A stretch of 25,424 nucleotides of DNA from an uncultured Muribaculaceae bacterium (GTDB taxonomy: Bacteria > Bacteroidota > Bacteroidia > Bacteroidales > Muribaculaceae), in contig CAJUOC010000033.1 of the NCBI GenBank assembly GCA_910587925.1, positions 1 to 25,424 on the forward strand. Reading direction: 5' to 3'. Made by a program: the position numbers and the translations under genes. Numbering within the stretch: the stretch's first letter is position 1; the number at the start of each line of letters is the position of its first letter. Shown here one piece after another: positions 16,319-23,720 of the stretch. Below the pieces are notes generated by a model, which worked only from the letters and a program-made list of their open reading frames with translations, was not told the origin of the DNA and did no database searches.

Positions 16319-18526
16319 ATGATACAGACCGTAGTAAAGCGCGACGGACGCGTAGTAGGCTATAACGAAGAGAAAATCAAAGCTGCCATCCGCAAGGCCA
16401 TGCTCGCCACAGAGCTTGGCGAGGATGAGGCGCTCATCAACAAAATCACCGACCGCATCGGCTCGCGCGGCTCGGAGCGCATGACCGTCGAGGATATCCA
16501 GGATCTGGTCGAGCTCGAGCTTATGGACAGCCCCCGCAAGGAGGTGGCCAAGCGCTATATCGCATACCGCGACCAGCGCAGCATCGCGCGCCGCGCCAAG
16601 ACCCGCGACATGTTTCATGAAATCATCGAGGCAAAGAGCACCGATGTCACCCGCGAGAACGCCAACATGAACACCGACTCGCCCGCCGGCATGATGATGA
16701 AATTTGCCTCGGAGACCACCAAGCCATTTGTCGACGACTACCTGCTCACACAGGAGGCCCGCGACGCCGTGCGCCACGGTTACATCCATATCCACGACAA
16801 AGACTACTATCCCACCAAGAGCCTGACCTGTGTGCAGCATCCTCTCGACCGTATACTTGAGTACGGCTTCATTGCCGGCCACGGCGAGTCGCGCCCGGCC
16901 CGCCGCATCGAGACAGCGTCGGTCATCGCCTGCATATCGCTCGAGACCGCTCAAAACGAGATGCACGGCGGCCAGGCCATCCCCGCCTTTGACTTCTATC
17001 TGGCGCCTTACGTGCGCGCATCCTTTGTCGAGGAGGTCAAAAATCTCGAGCGCCTCTACGGCGAAGACTTCTCCGACATGTATGAGGTGGTGCTCAAAGA
17101 CTTCGAGCACCGCGACCTCGACGGCCTTACCGGCCGCGAGCGGGTGATGCAGCATGCCGTCAACCGCACCGTGTCGCGTGTGCACCAGGCCATGGAGGCG
17201 TTTATCCACAATATGAACACCATCCACTCGCGCGGGGGCAACCAGGTGGTCTTCAGCTCCATCAACTACGGCACCGATACCTCGGCCGAGGGCCGATGCA
17301 TCATACGCGAGCTGCTCCACTCGACATACGAGGGCGTGGGCAACGGCGCCACAGCCATCTTCCCCATACAGATATGGAAGAAAAAGCGCGGCGTGAGCTA
17401 CCTGCCCGACGACCCCAACTACGACCTCTACCAGTTGGCCTGCAAGGTGACCGCCCGCCGCTTCTTCCCCAACTTTGTCAATCTCGACGCCACCTTCAAT
17501 CAACACGAGAAGTGGTCGCCCGACGACCCGCAGCGCTATCTCTACGAGGTGGCCACGATGGGCTGCCGCACCCGCGTGTTTGAAGACCGCTACGGCGAGA
17601 AGACTTCCATCGGTCGCGGCAACCTCAGTTTCACCACCATCAATATCGTGCGCATCGCCATCGAGTGCATGGGCATCAAGGACCGCGAGGAGCGAATCGC
17701 CCGCTTTTTCAGCGAGCTCGACCGTGTGCTCGAGATAGCCGCCCGCCAGCTCTGCGACCGATTTGACTTCCAGAAGACCGCCCTGGCAAAGCAATTCCCG
17801 CTGGTGATGTCCAAGCTGTGGAACGGCTCCGACGTGCTCCGTCCCACCGACCGCGTCGAGTCGGTCATCAACCACGGCACGCTCGGCATCGGCTTTATCG
17901 GCCTGGCAGAGTGTCTTGTAGCTCTCACCGGCAAGCACCACGGCGAGAGCGACGATGCCCAGCGCCTGGGTCTGCGCATAATCGGCCACATGCGCTCCAA
18001 GGCCAATGAGTTTTCCGAGCGCTACGAGCACAATTTCTCGGTGCTCGCCACCCCGGCCGAGGGCCTGAGCGGCAAATTCACCGCCAAAGACCGCAAGTCA
18101 TTCGGCATCATCCCCGGCATCACCGACAAGGCGTATTACACAAACTCCAACCACGTGCCCGTTTACTACCACTGCTCGCCCCGCCACAAGGCCGAGATCG
18201 AGGCCCCGTACCACGAGCTCACCCGCGGCGGACATATATTCTATGTGGAAATCGACGGCGATGCCACCCACAATCCCAAGGCAATATCCGACATAGTCGA
18301 CCTGATGGACCGCCACAACATCGGCTACTGCTCGGTCAACCACAACCGCAACCGCTGCATGGAGTGTGGCTACGAAGACGCCTCCAAAGACCTGCGCGAG
18401 TGCCCCCGCTGCCACAGCACCCTCATCGACCGCCTGCAGCGCATCACCGGCTATCTGGTGGGCACCACCGACCGCTGGAACAATGCCAAGCTCGCCGAGC
18501 TCAACGACCGCGTCGTACATGAGTAA
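16319..18526 (+). CDS. nrdD: Anaerobic ribonucleoside-triphosphate reductase, class III
   Basis: The 735-aa glycyl-radical enzyme reduces ribonucleoside triphosphates to dNTPs under anoxia. An ATP-cone domain fills about residues 1-95 (VVKRDGRVVGYNEEKIKAAI) and provides allosteric dATP control. The catalytic barrel follows. The C-terminus holds the zinc site Cys680-Cys683/Cys695-Cys698 (CMEC and CPRC), then the radical loop RITGYLVGTTDRW with the radical-bearing glycine at about 711. All key elements are present, so it should be active. The activase gene nrdG overlaps its end by 8 nt. An own promoter precedes it. An anaerobic gut lifestyle fits. Confidence 0.97.
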   Translation: MIQTVVKRDGRVVGYNEEKIKAAIRKAMLATELGEDEALINKITDRIGSRGSERMTVEDIQDLVELELMDSPRKEVAKRYIAYRDQRSIARRAKTRDMFHEIIEAKSTDVTRENANMNTDSPAGMMMKFASETTKPFVDDYLLTQEARDAVRHGYIHIHDKDYYPTKSLTCVQHPLDRILEYGFIAGHGESRPARRIETASVIACISLETAQNEMHGGQAIPAFDFYLAPYVRASFVEEVKNLERLYGEDFSDMYEVVLKDFEHRDLDGLTGRERVMQHAVNRTVSRVHQAMEAFIHNMNTIHSRGGNQVVFSSINYGTDTSAEGRCIIRELLHSTYEGVGNGATAIFPIQIWKKKRGVSYLPDDPNYDLYQLACKVTARRFFPNFVNLDATFNQHEKWSPDDPQRYLYEVATMGCRTRVFEDRYGEKTSIGRGNLSFTTINIVRIAIECMGIKDREERIARFFSELDRVLEIAARQLCDRFDFQKTALAKQFPLVMSKLWNGSDVLRPTDRVESVINHGTLGIGFIGLAECLVALTGKHHGESDDAQRLGLRIIGHMRSKANEFSERYEHNFSVLATPAEGLSGKFTAKDRKSFGIIPGITDKAYYTNSNHVPVYYHCSPRHKAEIEAPYHELTRGGHIFYVEIDGDATHNPKAISDIVDLMDRHNIGYCSVNHNRNRCMECGYEDASKDLRECPRCHSTLIDRLQRITGYLVGTTDRWNNAKLAELNDRVVHE

Positions 18527-18974
18527 TCTGCGTGTAATCGACATCATCGAGGGCACAAGCGTCGACGGCCCCGGCCTGCGCACGTCAATCTACCTGGCCG
18601 GCTGTCGCCACGCCTGCCCCGGCTGCCACAATCCGCAGACATGGGACTTCGCCGCCGGGCGCGACATGACCGTCGACGAGGTGATGGAGATAGTGCGTCG
18701 CGCCGACTTCGACGTCACCCTCACAGGTGGCGACCCGATGTATCAGGCCGAGGCGCTGCTGCCGCTCGCCCGCGCCATCAAGGCGGCCGGCTACGGGCTG
18801 TGGTGCTACACAGGTTTCACCCTCGAGGAGCTTGATGCCGTGCCCGGCGCCGCGGCCCTGCTCGACAGCATCGACACTCTGGTCGACGGCCCTTTCGTGG
18901 CCGACCTGCGCGACCCATCGCTCATCTTCCGCGGCTCGGCCAATCAGCGTATCATCGACCTGCACGCCCGCTGA
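18519..18974 (+). CDS. nrdG: Anaerobic ribonucleotide reductase activating protein
   Basis: A 151-aa radical-SAM enzyme that abstracts a hydrogen from the NrdD glycine using S-adenosylmethionine and a [4Fe-4S] cluster. The CX3CX2C cluster motif is Cys29, Cys33 and Cys36 (GCRHACPGCHNP). The SAM-contacting VTLTGGDPMYQ segment follows at about 68-78. The start MSNLRVIDIIEGTSVDGPGL lies inside the end of nrdD (8-nt overlap), so the pair is coupled. The length is typical for NrdG. No terminator is evident downstream; 93 bp separate it from the GH5 gene, including a hairpin over that gene's start. Confidence 0.96.
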   Translation: MSNLRVIDIIEGTSVDGPGLRTSIYLAGCRHACPGCHNPQTWDFAAGRDMTVDEVMEIVRRADFDVTLTGGDPMYQAEALLPLARAIKAAGYGLWCYTGFTLEELDAVPGAAALLDSIDTLVDGPFVADLRDPSLIFRGSANQRIIDLHAR

Positions 18975-19026
18975 TACCCCGACTTTCTTGTCCGATGCTT
19001 GACCTATCTTGACATGCATCGTGCTT

Positions 19027-19070
19027 CATGGCTTGGTTTTTCCTATCTTAGCGGAAAAAGCCAAGCCATG
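19027..19070 (+). promoter_or_regulatory. Hairpin covering the GH5 start codon
   Basis: Bases 19027-19043 (CATGGCTTGGTTTTTCC) pair with 19053-19070 with a single bulged base, around a 9-base loop. The right arm ends in the ATG at 19068-19070, so both the start codon and the region just before it would be base-paired in mRNA. No T tract follows, so it is not an ordinary terminator. Confidence 0.6.
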
Positions 19071-20330
19071 AAAGCATTATTGCCAATAGTGATAGCCGCT
19101 GCCGCTGTGGGCATCGGCGCCTGCGGCGGCGACGCGAAGACGCCCGCAGCTGATTTTGTACGGGCCGACTCGGGCCGCTTTGCCATAGGCGACAGCATAT
19201 TGCCGCGCTATGCCGGCGTTAACATGTGGTATGCCGCCATACTGGCCTCCGACGGCCGCGGCGGCGACCGCGCCCGCCTTGCCCGCGAGCTCGACATGCT
19301 GCGCGATGCCGGAGTCACCAATATACGTGTGCTCGCCGGCGGCGACGGCCCCGAGGGGCTGCCCTCGCATATCGAGCCGGCCCTGCAAGTGCGCGCCGGT
19401 GTGTACAACGATACCCTCCTCGCAGGTCTCGACCGCCTGCTCGCCGAGCTCGAGAGCCGCGGCATGACCGCCACACTCTATCTGGGCAATGCCTGGGAGT
19501 GGAGCGGCGGCTACGGCTCGTATCTGGAGTGGGCCGGCGCGGGCCGTGCCCCGATACCGTCGGTCGACGGCTGGACGGAGTATATGGAGTTTGCCGGGCG
19601 CTTCCTGGCCAATGACTCAGCCAAGGCTCTCTTTGCCGACCATGTGCGGGCCATCGTCGGTCGCACCAGCAGCGTCACCGGCCGCCCCTACGCCGAGAGC
19701 CCCGCGATATTCTCGTGGCAGGTGGCCAATGAGCCACGCGCCTTCTCCGGCCCGGCCAAGCCACTGCTGCGCGACTGGATACACTCAGTGGCGCGCCTCA
19801 TCAAGTCAATCGACCCCGCCCACATGGTGTCGGTAGGCAGCGAGGGTAGCCACGGATGCGAGCAAGACATCAACCTCTGGGCCGAGATACACAGCATCCC
19901 CGAGATTGACTACGCCACCATACACATATGGCCCTACAACTGGGGCTGGGTCGACTCCGCCACACTGGTGAGCCGCGTCGATACAGCCATCGCCAACGCC
20001 CGAGCCTACATCGGCGCCCACGCCGCCATCGCCCGCCGCCTTGGCAAGCCGCTGGTGATGGAGGAGTTTGGCTATCCGCGCGACGGCATGTCGCTTGCCC
20101 CCGGCAGTCCCACCGTAGGCCGCGACAGCTATCTGAGCGCCATCGCGAGCGACAGTTCCCTGGCCGGCACCAACATATGGGGCTGGGGCGGCGAGGCAGT
20201 CGCCCGCCACGATACCTGGCAGCCGGGCGATCCCTATACAGGCGACCCGGCCCAGGAGCCGCAGGGCCTCAACAGCGTCTTCGCCACCGACACCTCCACC
20301 ATCGCCATCATCCGCCGCGCCAACCGATAG
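19068..20330 (+). CDS. Lipoprotein glycoside hydrolase family 5 (beta-mannanase-like)
   Basis: The start at 19068 gives a 420-aa protein with a lipoprotein signal peptide (MKALLPIVIAAAAVGIGAC, Cys19), so it should be anchored to the outer membrane or surface. The frame is open further upstream, but only this start fits the signal peptide. The TIM-barrel GH5 signatures are present: WQVANEPR with the acid/base Glu222, IHIWPYNWGW (286-295), and VMEEFGYPRD with the nucleophile Glu333. The pattern is closest to the mannanase subgroup (GH5_7), which cleaves beta-1,4-mannans. No SusC/SusD pair or other glycosidase is nearby, so it is not part of a visible polysaccharide utilisation locus. Its start codon is buried in a hairpin. 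Confidence 0.88.
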   Translation: MKALLPIVIAAAAVGIGACGGDAKTPAADFVRADSGRFAIGDSILPRYAGVNMWYAAILASDGRGGDRARLARELDMLRDAGVTNIRVLAGGDGPEGLPSHIEPALQVRAGVYNDTLLAGLDRLLAELESRGMTATLYLGNAWEWSGGYGSYLEWAGAGRAPIPSVDGWTEYMEFAGRFLANDSAKALFADHVRAIVGRTSSVTGRPYAESPAIFSWQVANEPRAFSGPAKPLLRDWIHSVARLIKSIDPAHMVSVGSEGSHGCEQDINLWAEIHSIPEIDYATIHIWPYNWGWVDSATLVSRVDTAIANARAYIGAHAAIARRLGKPLVMEEFGYPRDGMSLAPGSPTVGRDSYLSAIASDSSLAGTNIWGWGGEAVARHDTWQPGDPYTGDPAQEPQGLNSVFATDTSTIAIIRRANR

Positions 20331-20358
20331 CCATGCTGCGGTCGCACCCGTGCCACAC

Positions 20359-20405
20359 CGATAAACCGCATCGTCCATTGTAGGGTCGCCACCTGTGGCG
20401 ACCGC
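20359..20405. repeat. Dispersed palindromic repeat, GGTCGCCAC/GTGGCGACC type, copy 3
   Basis: GGTCGCCAC (20384-20392) and GTGGCGACC (20395-20403) with a CT spacer. The 25 bases before it match those before copy 1 with a few substitutions. It lies at the 3' end of the GH5 gene, beside hairpin cassette 3, as copies 1 and 2 lie beside cassettes 1 and 2. Confidence 0.75.
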
Positions 20406-20438
20406 TACTGCCTTGTCCGCACAGGTCTGCAAAACCAT

Positions 20439-20617
20439 AGTCGGCGCAGGTTTGTAACCTGCGCCCGGCCGAGGCGGTGCTATTATGGCTCGGAGCTTTC
20501 GGTTTGTAACCGAAAGCCCGCCAAGCCGTCGGCCCCGGAGCGTAGTTTCGACTTGCAAAGTCGAAACTACGAGGAGTAATGCCTTGGCGGCGCGCAGGTT
20601 ACAAGCCTGCGCGGACT
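20439..20617. repeat. Hairpin cassette 3 (four hairpins, uninterrupted)
   Basis: The only intact cassette in the window. Hairpins: 20443-20465 (10-bp arm GGCGCAGGTT, loop TGT); 20495-20517 (10-bp arm GCTTTCGGTT, loop TGT); 20541-20571 (14-bp arm CGTAGTTTCGACTT, loop GCA); 20592-20612 (arm GCGCAGG, apex TTACAAG). GGAG precedes the second hairpin (20492-20495) and the third (20537-20540). The block lies between two convergent genes. Confidence 0.85.
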
Positions 20618-20663
20618 ATGCACGGCCGGATTTATTGGTCGTTTTGTGCGAATATTCAGATAT

Positions 20664-20690
20664 AAAAAGGGCGGTGTCGCGACACCGCCC
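20664..20690 (-). terminator. Rho-independent terminator of the LRR protein gene
   Basis: A perfect 9-bp stem, GGGCGGTGT (20669-20677) with ACACCGCCC (20682-20690), closed by CGCG. On the minus strand it is followed by five T residues. It begins 28 bp after the LRR gene stop codon. Confidence 0.85.
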
Positions 20691-20718
20691 TCCTGTCGAT
20701 ATTGAGTGTAGTTAAGGA

Positions 20719-22332
20719 TTATTTTACGATGGTCTTGACTGCGCTTGTGCCCCGGCGGAGGATGTAGATGCCGGGGGCTGCGGGCGCGGATACGCGGCGC
20801 CCCTGCAGGTCGAAGTACTCGGCGGGAGCGTCGGCTGCGTCGGGAGTGGCGGCGCTGATGCCGGCGAGCTGGTCTTCGGTGATGGTGACACGGTCGAAGT
20901 ATGTGCAGCGCTGCAGGTAGCTGTCGTGCAAGGTGTCGTAGCCGATATATATGTTGCCGTTGAAGCGGGAGGTGCCGGTGGCGCTGTTGACGGTCTTGAA
21001 GTCGTCGCGCGACAGGGTCACGGTGCCGTCGGCCTCGGGTATGAGCGGGCGCTCGGTGCCGGCGGCATATATCCAGAATGGCAGGGTGGTGCCCGAGGCG
21101 GTGCATACGCCGCCGCCGGCGCCGGGAGTCACGCGCAGGCGCACCTCGCTGTCGGTGGCGTCGAGCAGCTCGACCACGTAGAGGGCGCGGCAGTCCTCGG
21201 AAATCATTGCCATATCGGCGCCGCTGCCGAGGGTCACGCTCTGCAGGGCCTGACAGTCGTAGGCGAGGGAGCCGTCGCAGGCCTGCATATTGGAACAGTC
21301 GATGCTACGCAGCCCCGGGCAGGAGTAGAAGATGAAACCGGAGGTGACGTTGAGCTCGCGGCACTCAGAGAGGTCGGCGCTCTCCAGCTTGGGGCAGCTC
21401 TTGAAGGGCGAGGAGTGTATCTCGGTCATGCCGGCGTTGAATTTGATTGATGTGATGTCTGTGCCGGCAAAGGCTCCGGTGGATATGCCGTAGACGGGGT
21501 AGGTACCGGCTGCGTCGGCGACGGTCTGCGGCAGGACGATGTCGCCCGAGTATGTCTTGCCCTCGGCCGGCTTGTATACGTATGCCTTGCTGTCGCTGAT
21601 GGTGTAGCGCAGGCCGCCGGCCTCGACATATTGGCCGGTCTTGACAGTGCTCGGCTCGACGCGGAAGGTGATGGCGCCGTCGCCGGCGGGGTTCAGCGCG
21701 ACAAGCTGGAGTACATAGTATCCGCCTGTCAGTCTTATAAGGCCGATGCTCGCGAGGGACATGTCTGAAAGCGGCCGGCCGAGATTGATGACGCCCTCGG
21801 CGTCGGCTGCATAGCGTATGCCGTCGTAGTCTTGCATCATCGGCGAGAGCCTGGTGCCATTGATATCATAGACTTCAAAGCGCTTGACGACGACCTCGGC
21901 GCTCCCGTCGCGCTCGCGCACGTATGCGTCGATGACGCCGGTCTGGTCAGACACGTTGATATATCGGGTGCCGCGGTCGAGCCGGGCTTCGTAATACGAG
22001 CCGACGTTGATGCGGCTGAACGAGGCGCAGTCTTTGAGCCATATCGCCGGGGCCTGGTCGGTGCCGAGGCCCTTTGCCAGGGTGAGCGATGTGATGCCGG
22101 AGCCTTGGAAGGCGGAATTTGCCACGTTGGCCAGGGCGTATTTGGTGCCGGAGTAAGTCACCTCGGGCACGATGGTGACGGCGCCGGAGTAGGAAGTCCC
22201 CGAGGGCGGAGCCACGATGTTGACCAGTCGGGCCTCACCGACAGAGTACCACAGACCGCCCGACTCAAATGTCTCGGCTGCGGTGGAGAAAGCGGCTGCT
22301 GCCGCCAGCGACAGTAGTAAAGATTTTGTCAT
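20719..22332 (-). CDS. BspA-like leucine-rich-repeat surface protein with T9SS-like C-terminus
   Basis: The start at 22332 gives a 537-aa protein with a signal peptide (MTKSLLLSLAAAAAFSTA); a longer frame lacks one and is rejected. Two similar blocks begin with the motif GGLWYSVGEARL and GGLRYTISDSKAYV, each followed by SGxxxxPxxVxYxG(T/A)xYxxxxI/V and an LRR_5 (TpLRR, BspA-type) repeat region such as FAGTDITSIKF...CPKLESADLSEC...LRSIDCSNM...LQSVTLGSG. The C-terminus (EYFDLQGRRVSAPAAPGIYI...KTIVK) has the form of a type IX secretion sorting domain. It is therefore probably exported and surface-attached or released. BspA-like proteins often bind host or matrix proteins; the ligand here is unknown. 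It is monocistronic, with its own terminator. Confidence 0.85.
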   Translation of the reverse strand: MTKSLLLSLAAAAAFSTAAETFESGGLWYSVGEARLVNIVAPPSGTSYSGAVTIVPEVTYSGTKYALANVANSAFQGSGITSLTLAKGLGTDQAPAIWLKDCASFSRINVGSYYEARLDRGTRYINVSDQTGVIDAYVRERDGSAEVVVKRFEVYDINGTRLSPMMQDYDGIRYAADAEGVINLGRPLSDMSLASIGLIRLTGGYYVLQLVALNPAGDGAITFRVEPSTVKTGQYVEAGGLRYTISDSKAYVYKPAEGKTYSGDIVLPQTVADAAGTYPVYGISTGAFAGTDITSIKFNAGMTEIHSSPFKSCPKLESADLSECRELNVTSGFIFYSCPGLRSIDCSNMQACDGSLAYDCQALQSVTLGSGADMAMISEDCRALYVVELLDATDSEVRLRVTPGAGGGVCTASGTTLPFWIYAAGTERPLIPEADGTVTLSRDDFKTVNSATGTSRFNGNIYIGYDTLHDSYLQRCTYFDRVTITEDQLAGISAATPDAADAPAEYFDLQGRRVSAPAAPGIYILRRGTSAVKTIVK

Positions 22333-22356
22333 TGCATCAGGAATATTTGATTTTTG

Positions 22357-22364
22357 CAAAGTTA
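22357..22364 (-). promoter_or_regulatory. -7 box of the LRR protein gene
   Basis: Minus strand TAACTTTG matches TAnnTTTG, 24 bp before the start codon at 22332. A second TTTG (22381-22378) is too close for a standard -33 element, so only the -7 box is convincing. Confidence 0.5.
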
Positions 22365-22414
22365 ATGGCAAAGGCCGCAAATTACCCCCCCCATTTGTTA
22401 AAGTGTGTTAACGC

Positions 22415-22445
22415 TTGCGCAAAAAGAGGATGTTTATTACTTTTG
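22415..22445 (+). promoter_or_regulatory. Promoter of the glycosyltransferase gene
   Basis: TTG at 22415-22417, a 20-bp spacer and TACTTTTG at 22438-22445 form a full consensus promoter. The ATG at 22452 lies 6 bases after the box, so the mRNA should be leaderless or nearly so. Confidence 0.65.
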
Positions 22446-22451
22446 TCGCAT

Positions 22452-23660
22452 ATGCCTACACTTTTGCAGATAAATACGGCTCTCGGGGTCGGCTCGGTGG
22501 GCGGCCTCGTGTCGCGTATCGCCGTGGCTGCGGCTGCGGCGGGCTGGCGCAGTGTGGTGGCCCACGGGCCGCGATACGTGTCTCCCCATGTGCCGCCGGG
22601 GGTGGAAAGTGTATGTATAGGCGGCCGCGCCGATGAGCTGGTGCACGTCGGGGCCACGCGGCTGCTCGACCGCCACGGCCTGGCGTCGCGGCGGGCCACC
22701 CGCCGGCTTGTGGAGCAGATAAGGAGCGATATACGCCCCGACCTGATACATCTCCACAATCTCCACGGCTATTACCTCAACTATCCCGAACTGCTGCGGT
22801 ACCTTTCCTCGGCCGATGTGCCGGTGGTATGGACGCTGCACGACTGCTGGCCCTTTACCGGGCACTGCGGATTTTACGACGCGGCCGGCTGCGACCGATG
22901 GCGCACGGGGTGCCACAGCTGCCCCTCGCGGCGGGTGTATCCGTCGGCGCTGATGAGCCGCAGCGAGGCAAATTACTCGCTCAAGCGGCGGCTGTTTACG
23001 GCGCTTGGCCCGAGGCTGCATATCGTGACACCCTCGCGCTGGTTGGCGGGGCAGGTGGCCGAGTCTTTTCTGCGCGATACGCCGGTGAGGGTGATTCCCA
23101 ACGGTATCGACCTCGATGTATACCGCCCGACGGTCGCCAAGGAGCCGCTGTCGGTATTGGGAGTCGCTGCGCCGTGGACTCCGCTCAAGGGCCTCGACGA
23201 CTTTGCAGAGCTGCGGCGTCTGTTGCCGCCCGAGTACGAGATTACCATGGTAGGCCTCGGCCCGGCGCAGCTGCGCCGGATGCCGCGGCTTCACCGCGGC
23301 ATCCGTGGAATAGGCCGTATTTATACGGCCGAAGGCCTCGCCCGCGAGTACTCGCGCGCTGCGGTATATGTCAACCTCACCTATCAGGACAACTATCCCA
23401 CCGTGAATCTCGAGGCGATGGCATGCGGCACCCCGGTGGTAACCTACGCGGCCGGCGGCAGCGGCGAGGCTGTGACGGCGGCCACGGGCGCGGTGGTGCC
23501 GACGGGTGATGTGGCCGCGGCTGCGGCGGCAGTGCGGCGGATTGCCGGCGGCGATATGGCGGCGGTGTCGGCCGCGTGCCGCCGCAGGGCCGAGGAGCAT
23601 TTTGGCAGTGATAAATGTATGCGGGAATACCTCAATATGTTTAAAAATATACTTTTTTGA
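22452..23660 (+). CDS. GT4-type glycosyltransferase (GT-B fold)
   Basis: A 402-aa cytoplasmic enzyme that would transfer a sugar from a nucleotide donor, probably in surface polysaccharide or glycan assembly. The start MPTLLQINTALGVGSVGG carries the glycine-rich first loop. HLHNLHGYYLN and WTLHDCWPFTGHCGFYD are typical of a GT4 subfamily with a cysteine cluster (CGFYDAAGCDRWRTGCHSC, about 139-157). The C-terminal domain has VIPNGIDLDVYRP and the donor-binding EX7E-like region DNYPTVNLEAMACGTPVV. Sugar specificity cannot be told. No other polysaccharide genes adjoin it; it is divergent from the LRR gene and has its own promoter. A longer upstream frame is rejected because the promoter lies inside it. 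Confidence 0.9.
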   Translation: MPTLLQINTALGVGSVGGLVSRIAVAAAAAGWRSVVAHGPRYVSPHVPPGVESVCIGGRADELVHVGATRLLDRHGLASRRATRRLVEQIRSDIRPDLIHLHNLHGYYLNYPELLRYLSSADVPVVWTLHDCWPFTGHCGFYDAAGCDRWRTGCHSCPSRRVYPSALMSRSEANYSLKRRLFTALGPRLHIVTPSRWLAGQVAESFLRDTPVRVIPNGIDLDVYRPTVAKEPLSVLGVAAPWTPLKGLDDFAELRRLLPPEYEITMVGLGPAQLRRMPRLHRGIRGIGRIYTAEGLAREYSRAAVYVNLTYQDNYPTVNLEAMACGTPVVTYAAGGSGEAVTAATGAVVPTGDVAAAAAAVRRIAGGDMAAVSAACRRRAEEHFGSDKCMREYLNMFKNILF

Positions 23661-23665
23661 CGGGT

Positions 23666-23699
23666 TTTGTAACATAATCGCAATTTTTGTGTAACTTTG
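23666..23699 (+). promoter_or_regulatory. Promoter of the Crp/Fnr-type regulator
   Basis: TTTG at 23666-23669 and TAACTTTG at 23692-23699 with 22 bp between. The leader would be about 15 nt. No clear terminator separates it from the glycosyltransferase. Confidence 0.6.
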
Positions 23700-23720
23700 C
23701 GCTTAAAGCAAGAAATACCA

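Noticed and set aside
19068..22332. GH5 gene plus LRR protein as a polysaccharide utilisation locus
   Set aside because: The genes converge, have separate signals, and no SusC/SusD or sugar-sensing regulator is present.
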